DNA of 64,000 nt from Trichobilharzia regenti. Taxonomy: Eukaryota; Platyhelminthes; Trematoda; Strigeidida; Schistosomatidae. Below are positions 58,516 through 64,000 of this stretch, in pieces (position 1 is the first letter of the stretch; each line of letters begins with the position of its first letter). The notes beneath the pieces are model-generated. The model saw nothing but the letters and a program-made list of their open reading frames with translations. It did no database searches and was not told where the DNA came from. The stretch is taken from positions 85,778,721 to 85,842,720 of the forward strand of contig OX235263.1 of the NCBI GenBank assembly GCA_944472135.2, given 5' to 3'. Both the position numbers and the translations under genes were made by a program.

Positions 58516-58710
58516 CGACAGCTTCAATGGAATTTGATGAACTCTGTTCGCCTCTGATGCTTAGTTTGAAGTACATGAGGAGAATCGATATATACACATA
58601 TTTGTGGGATGAAAACAGTTGATGTTTGCTAGGGTGGATAATGTTTTGAAAGTTAACTTCGTGTAAGTGAAGAGTTGTTATTATTAATGTAAATATATTT
58701 TCACTAATAT
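58516..58710. repeat. Dispersed about 195-bp repeat, copy 2
   Basis: See 56757-56950; same orientation. Confidence 0.85.
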
Positions 58711-59300
58711 TACTTTGGAATCCGCCGGGCGTGAGTTTTGGATATAGTCCTTCAGTAGTATTACATCTCCATGTCACTCTTTTCTGAGCACTATTTATTG
58801 ATCTCATTTCCCTCTTCGTCCTAACGCTGCCTTTCCTGCTCACTAAATCATCTGTTTGAACACACAGATCCTTGGGTGTGTTATTTTCAAATATTCGCTG
58901 GATATTGCTCTATTATCTCATTGAAGTTTTGTTACGAAATGACCGAGTATAAATATGACTAACGAGTTACAACTGATGATTACGGGACGGCTGGTATTAC
59001 TTAGTGGTTTAATCCCCCTGATCCGAACAGAGAAATTAGAAGGCACACACGCTGACGAAATATTCGTGTGTCATTCCAACAAGGGAAACTAACTGTCACA
59101 TAAAAGTGTGAACAAAGAAGCCAATCAGTTGTACTGTACAAGAGTATAAGAAAATGACTAAACATAGGAACTAACAAAATAGATATTTAATTGAATTTTA
59201 GATTTTCACATCGATTGATTGCACTATAGTGCTCCGTCTCAGGTTGACATGTCTGTTGGCTTCTTGTGCAGATGCTTCGACGATGTCAGGACATGTAATT
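58711..59300. other. Intergenic, unrecognised
   Basis: No supported gene or element. Confidence 0.45.
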
Positions 59301-59309
59301 AGAATTTAA

Positions 59310-59475
59310 CTGATGGATGGTGACTTGCAGTGGATAACGCTTTGGCATTTGAAGCTATGAGCATTGGATTTAAGCCTCTGTGAGAACATCATCACTTATC
59401 GGAGAATGCAGGTACATTCAGTTGACGAGTCCCAAATAAGACGAAACGCGCGTTATCCTGGATTCCACTGCTAGT
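59310..59475 (+). mobile_element. Sm-alpha-like short element with decayed hammerhead
   Basis: A-box-like TGCAGTGGATAACGC and B-box-like GGATTTAAGCCTC, then GCAGGTACATTCAG, TTGACGAGTCCCAAATAA, GACGAAACGCGCG and ATCCTGGATTCCACTGC. This follows the known schistosome Sm-alpha hammerhead, but the first core C is T, and the cleavage site reads TTATC instead of GTC. Likely inactive. Confidence 0.82.
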
Positions 59476-59984
59476 TTCTATCCACCAATTAAATTGCAAT
59501 AAAATAAATAAGTAATTTTTCTTACTGTCGAGTGAAAAAGGTCATACATAGTTATTTAGTTGATTGGCAGACAAGACAGATTGTGAGTCATCACTGACTT
59601 ACGGTCGACAGACATATAGCAAAAGCATATCAGATTGAAAAAGAAAGCGGGTATCATATGACTTTATATCAATTTTATCCATTTTTCATGTAGGTAATAT
59701 TTTTTTCCCTTTACGTTCCCCAATGGAACATAGGGCTTCAAGCTAGTGGCTTGAAATTTCTGTAGCAGGTAGGTAATTGTGATGATTGACAATTTCTATC
59801 TCTGTATTGTTTAAATACTTACTGTTGCTTGTTAATATATTTCTTATATGAATTGAATAGTAATTCCGCCAAATACAAATTCCTAAGTCCATCCCTCTCT
59901 GTGTTTTGGTTGAATTCTTGTAATTCGGTTATTGCGAAATACTACTACTACTATTACAAATAATTACAACATTTTTGCGTCCCT
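59476..59984. other. Spacer and possible gypsy 'F' leader
   Basis: TGTGATGATTGACAATTTC at 59767-59785 resembles the start of the LTR at 61645 (TGTGGTGATTGACAATTG), but the similarity stops there, so an LTR call is not made. Confidence 0.4.
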
Positions 59985-60948
59985 ATGGAACCAAATAACC
60001 TTGGAAAGTTTCCTATAAATGGATCACCGCGGGAAATCGCTCATTATCTTGAATGCTTCAACGCATGGTGCATGTCGAAGAATATTTGGGATGACAAAAT
60101 TTCAGCTCATTTCATTACTGCTATTGGGCTAGATGCGTACAGCCTAGCGAAGACTGTCGTTTCCTGATAAACCAATTTCTCTGCCATATGATAAGTTTCG
60201 TGAACTTCTAATAGATCACTTCCATATAACTACTTTTGAAACACGAGAGAGGGCTCAGTTCAACAAACTGGTTCGTGCTCCCAACCAGAAGATTAGAGAC
60301 TTTATTCTTCAGCTTCAGATACAAGCTTCGAAGTGTAACTTTGGAGATCAGCTGCATACTCAACTAAGTGATCGTCTAATTCCTGGAGTCAATATTCCTA
60401 AGTTAGAGAAAGGGTTAATTCAGATTCCTTCCTGCACCTTTCAAACTGCTAAGGATCTATGTATTACATATGAAAATGTCAACAGTGAATATCAAGCTCC
60501 CACTACGTCAGTATCTGATATCATGCTGTCCAAAGTCAATAATACAAGTGTTCACAGAAAGAAATCCAAACTGCCGTCCACATGTAATGGAATGCAGCGA
60601 GAGATCAAAAACATTAAATCGTGTTTTTCCTGTGGAAAGATTCATCTACGAAGCGATTGCCGTTTTTGGGGTGCTGAGTGTCATAAATGTGGTAAAGTTG
60701 GATACATCAAGACTGTTTGCAGAAGTTCTAATACTTATGTTACTCAGAATTCTTATGATTCTTCCAATCTGTCTGGTAAAATGGAGTCAATGTGTCTTTC
60801 AACTTTTCAAAATACTCAATCTCATCCAATGAAAACCTTCACTACAAGTTCAGCAACTCAAGCGTCAACTGTATCACGTGTTTTCAAAAATGAGGTAGCC
60901 GAGTTACGATTCGATCTGTCTAAAACACGGAAATTTGTTAGAGGTTGA
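59985..60948 (+). pseudogene. Gypsy 'F' gag with one frameshift
   Basis: MEPNNLGKFPINGSPREIAH, YLECFNAWCMSKNIWDDK, then a one-base shift at about 60155 and DKFRELLIDHFH, RAQFNKLVRAPNQKIRDFIL, LSDRLIPGVNIP. Two zinc knuckles follow: CFSCGKIHLRSDC and CHKCGKVGYIKTVC (about 60622-60720). This is a Ty3/gypsy gag of the type with paired knuckles, different from elements G and E. The frame then runs into a coiled-coil-like segment. Confidence 0.82.
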
Positions 60949-61290
60949 AAAGAGCTTGAAAAGTAGCAATGAATTGGTTGATCGTTTACAGGTGAGAATT
61001 TCTGTTTAATGAAGAAGAAAGAAATCTGCAGACTGATAACTCAAATCGTTGAGCTGGAATCTGAGAATAAGCGAAGTAGTGAAAAGATCGGTGAACTTGA
61101 ATGTTTTGTTGAGTCAGCGTCAGGTATGCAAAAGGATTTAGAACATCAGTGTGGGGTGTTTCGGAAAAAGGTGAGTGAAGTGTAAGCTGGCTGGTTGTCC
61201 ATTCGTCAACAGCTGACTGAGACGAGAGAGCAACTGATCAAAACGGAGGAATCGCCGCATATGCATAGATCGCGTCTGTTGAATGCAGAG
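60885..61290 (+). other. Coiled-coil-like coding segment within gypsy 'F'
   Basis: Across shifts and two stops the plus strand reads FKNEVAELRFDLSKTRK, LLEVEKSLKSSNELVDRLQ, KKKEICRLITQIVELESEN, SSEKIGELECFVES, MQKDLEHQCGVFRKKVSEV and IRQQLTETREQLIKTEES. Heptad-like Leu/Ile spacing and high Glu/Lys content suggest a long coiled coil. It lies where protease, RT and integrase core should be. Origin unknown. Confidence 0.6.
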
Positions 61291-61630
61291 CATACAAGTA
61301 CCCATGAAAGTCCTGCAAAACTATTCAAATCTCGAATTCTCAGAAAGCATCTGATGTGCACGACTTCTAATGTATATTATTACAGAGGGAATGACTATAG
61401 ACTTTCTGTTGGAATCATACTACAAAAAATGAGAAATCGAATGGTGAAGATATTAGACATCAAAGATCACTCAGTTCATAACAGACACCTGGACAAAGTG
61501 AAAATAAATTAAATAATTCAGAAATAAGTCCAGATGATTCTGATGAAAATAATATCACAGGATCAGTTAGAAGGTCGTAGCTACTTGCAAGCAAACCAAG
61601 ACATCATTATAAGTACGCAAGGAAACATTC
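61291..61630 (+). pseudogene. Gypsy 'F' pol C-terminus
   Basis: STHESPAKLFKSRILRKHL, VYYYRGNDYRL, GIILQKMRNRMVKILD and VHNRHLDKVKIN follow the order of the post-integrase region of gypsy pol (SPAELMFGR, VYVRDY, RRHVNQL types). The tail SDENNITGSVRRS resembles the end of such pol proteins. Confidence 0.65.
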
Positions 61631-61644
61631 GACGTGTGGTGGAT

Positions 61645-62140
61645 GTGGTGATTGACAATTGTTGAGTACGTAACAATGTGATTGTACACTTTTTGGTTAC
61701 TTGTATAAATTCGAGATATTGTACATAATTTTTGTTTAAAACGCTTCTTGTTGAAATATACATAACTTCCGTGTACAATTGAAAAATACACTCTGCTGTT
61801 GGAGACTTCGTCTTCTCCCTGGTCACTTCTGCTTACTTGCTCCACTCACACCGTGTTGTATACTTCGGATTTATTGTAGGAGCCTACTACTCTCAACCGA
61901 AGACATTTCTACAACCGGAACACAGCAGCTACAGCAGACGCAGTCCAAACAATTAACGTGCCCGTGGATTATATAATTAATTTGTAGCCGAGGACTTAGA
62001 CGTTATCTTCAAGTAATCCTTTTTGTTGCTATAACTCGTCACTGTATTTTTGGTAATATATTGTGATTTAACACTCCACTGACTTGGATTATTACTTTTA
62101 TACTTGGAATGTTAGTGAACTCTAATATTAGTCCCCTACA
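61645..62140 (+). mobile_element. Gypsy 'E' probable 5' LTR
   Basis: Inferred from TGTGGTGATTGACAATTG at the left and CCCCTACA at the right, followed at 62148 by TTGGTGAGCCCGATAAG, a plausible primer-binding site. The second LTR is outside the window, so the borders are unproven. Confidence 0.55.
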
Positions 62141-62280
62141 AATTAATTGGTGAGCCCGATAAGAACACGGATTATTTTGGCATATTCATATTCTTATTTT
62201 TGCTATTTTGTATATTCATTGTGATTTTGTGTGTGGTTTATATTTGTATCCTAATTTGTACCAATAACCCCATATTCATA

Positions 62281-63168
62281 ATGTCATCACCTCAGTCCGG
62301 TACATCAAATGAGCAGACAACTAATAGCGAGACAAACGCCACAATAAATGCCATCACTGATTTTCGTTTACCCCAATACGGTTTCGCAGAACCAAGGATT
62401 TGGTTTGCGGTAATTGAACCGTTGCTAGAAGCACGGGGCATTAAGTCCCAAATAGCCAAATATGGTATGGTGCTGGCAGAACTCCCTCCGTCAGTATTGA
62501 CAGAAATCAGCGATTTCATCGAAGATCCTCCGACGGAACATCAATTTGATAAACTTAAAGCCCTCCTCATACAACGTACCAGTTTGTCGGATGAGAAAAG
62601 AATCCAACAATTGCTCACAGGCTGTGAACTAGGCCCACGTAAACCATCCCAGCTGCTCAGGCACATGCGCCAGTTAATCGGACATCATAAAGTAGACGAG
62701 GTAGTGCTGAAACAGATGTGGTTGCAACGTTTACCTAGAAATGTCCAGCAAATTTTAATCATCTCAGGAAAGTCGTATGACTTAGACCAACTAAGTGACA
62801 TGGCAGATAGTATTATGGATGTTTTATCTGATAACACCATAAGTCACGTAGCATCTGATAGTGCCACACCGTGTCATTCCACACCCACGGCAGACACACC
62901 GATACTCGCCGCCATTGCAGACTTAGCGGCAAGGATTGACAAGTTGGAAACTAATAGGTCGGATCGACAAGTCCGGAGGCGGAGCTCACAGAGAAGGTCA
63001 CCATCACGACGACGATCCTTCTCACGACAGCGTTCTTACACGTCTTCTCGGGATAGCAATATATGCTGGTATCACTGGAAGTTTGGACGTCATGCCCTGA
63101 AATGTGTAAAACCGTGCAGCTTTAGCGAAGCCAACCAGGCTCAGGGAAACGCCTCAGCCAGACAGTGA
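62281..63168 (+). CDS. Gypsy 'E' gag
   Basis: The preferred start is [14 protein letters not shown] at 62281; the frame is open from 62200 but that part is a hydrophobic translation of the leader. Capsid-like helices ([71 protein letters not shown]), a Ser/Arg-rich basic stretch ([19 protein letters not shown]) and a [14 protein letters not shown] zinc motif. Intact. It ends in TGATG, overlapping the pol start. Confidence 0.92.
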   Translation: MSSPQSGTSNEQTTNSETNATINAITDFRLPQYGFAEPRIWFAVIEPLLEARGIKSQIAKYGMVLAELPPSVLTEISDFIEDPPTEHQFDKLKALLIQRTSLSDEKRIQQLLTGCELGPRKPSQLLRHMRQLIGHHKVDEVVLKQMWLQRLPRNVQQILIISGKSYDLDQLSDMADSIMDVLSDNTISHVASDSATPCHSTPTADTPILAAIADLAARIDKLETNRSDRQVRRRSSQRRSPSRRRSFSRQRSYTSSRDSNICWYHWKFGRHALKCVKPCSFSEANQAQGNASARQ

Positions 63169-64000
63169 TGGCGACAGCTGTTACTGGCAATCACCACAGT
63201 CGCCTTTTTTATGTGAGGGATTTGACTACCGGCACATTATTCCTGGTAGATACAGGCGCCGAGGTCAGTGTTATCCCCCCCTCACTATCCAGGCGATCAG
63301 CCAAAATACCTGGAAAACTTTCACTCCGTGCTGCCAACCAAACCAACATACAGACGTATGGCGAACAGTCAATGATTTTAAATTTGGGACTACGCCGACG
63401 TTTCACATGGATCTTCATAGTAGCTGACGTACGTCACGCTATACTAGGTGCAGACTTTCTAAGTCACTTCAATCTGTTGGTTGATATCAGCAAGAAAAAA
63501 CTGGTTGACAATTGCACCCAACTCAAGATCCATGGTATTACATGCGACTACTCTGTTCATAGCATCTGCATAGAAAAGCCGGAGAGTGAAATGTTCTCTG
63601 CTTTATTGCAACGATTTCCTAAAATCCTTAAACCATCATACAATGTCGAAGATATATCTCATACAGTTACGCATAAGATCATCACAACAGGACAACCTGT
63701 GAAGGCACGTCCACGACGGTTACCACCCGATAAACTAGCAGCAGCTAAGTCGGAATTTGAACATATGATGCAGTTAGGTATCATACGACCATCTAACAGC
63801 CCATGGTCTTCACCTCTGCACATGGTACCTAAAACTAATCATGACTGGCGACCATGTGGAGATTATCGCGCTTTGAATAACGCTACGGTACCAGATCGTT
63901 ATCCTATACCTCATCTCCACGACTTCTCCTTGACCTTACATGGAAAGACCATTTTTACTAAAGTTGACTTGGTGAGGGCATATCATCAAATACCAGTCGC
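63168..64000 (+). CDS. Gypsy 'E' pol, N-terminal part (runs off window)
   Basis: ATG at 63168-63170 overlaps the gag stop (TGATG), suggesting reinitiation. [18 protein letters not shown]; protease [13 protein letters not shown] and [12 protein letters not shown] start [60 protein letters not shown] and [15 protein letters not shown]. No stop to position 64000. Same family as G but with no disabling change seen so far. Confidence 0.92.
   Translation, partial: MATAVTGNHHSRLFYVRDLTTGTLFLVDTGAEVSVIPPSLSRRSAKIPGKLSLRAANQTNIQTYGEQSMILNLGLRRRFTWIFIVADVRHAILGADFLSHFNLLVDISKKKLVDNCTQLKIHGITCDYSVHSICIEKPESEMFSALLQRFPKILKPSYNVEDISHTVTHKIITTGQPVKARPRRLPPDKLAAAKSEFEHMMQLGIIRPSNSPWSSPLHMVPKTNHDWRPCGDYRALNNATVPDRYPIPHLHDFSLTLHGKTIFTKVDLVRAYHQIPV

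Overview
The window looks like a piece of a schistosome (parasitic flatworm, genus Schistosoma or a close relative) genome. The DNA is AT-rich. The one host gene that can be read has the trematode layout of tiny 5' introns (31 and 39 bp) followed by introns of 2.6 to 10.6 kb. The rest is packed with trematode-type retroelements: RTE-like and CR1-like LINEs, Penelope-like elements, Ty3/gypsy and BEL/Pao LTR elements, and tRNA-derived short elements that carry hammerhead ribozymes like the schistosome Sm-alpha family. The species cannot be fixed from the sequence alone.

Positions 1 to 33400, minus strand: a DDX19/DBP5-type DEAD-box RNA helicase gene (mRNA export). Seven exons join in frame (33400-33295, 33263-33122, 33082-32990, 25202-24985, 22354-22165, 11577-11340, 732-570) and give 383 complete codons. 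The C-terminus lies beyond the left edge. Its large introns hold nearly all the repeats of this half: Penelope-like fragments with GIY-YIG endonuclease ends (5.4-10.3 and 13.6-14.1 kb), several long foldback structures, a nested pair of RTE elements (16.0-22.0 kb), a second nearly complete RTE element (26.9-30.8 kb), a 601-bp internally deleted RTE derivative (31.6-32.2 kb) and two abutting perfect palindromes (32.73-32.84 kb).

Positions 33400 to 48900: the upstream side of the helicase gene, then a Ty3/gypsy element on the minus strand (35306-40610) whose 5' LTR is cut by a gag-only BEL/Pao-like element on the plus strand (40611-44492, LTRs of 319 bp). After these come decayed CR1-like LINE sequence on the minus strand (about 44.9-47.7 kb) and a small secreted-protein-like reading frame at 48.0 kb.

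Positions 49000 to 64000: a CR1-like LINE (about 49.06-53.3 kb), broken by a 450-bp head-to-head palindromic short element with a 14-bp target duplication and two apparently intact hammerhead ribozymes. Next are a candidate terminal host exon (about 53.9-54.1 kb, minus), intergenic repeats, and a decayed Sm-alpha-like ribozyme element at 59.3 kb. The window ends with a gypsy relic whose pol core seems to be replaced by coiled-coil sequence (59.98-61.51 kb) and the start of a structurally intact gypsy element (LTR about 61.6 kb; gag and pol run off the right edge).

The strongest leads are the inverted hammerhead-bearing element, a solo fragment of the same family in the gypsy gag-pol junction whose 5' boundary coincides with the predicted ribozyme cleavage site, the repeated foldback structure around Penelope-like fragments, and the gypsy/coiled-coil chimera.
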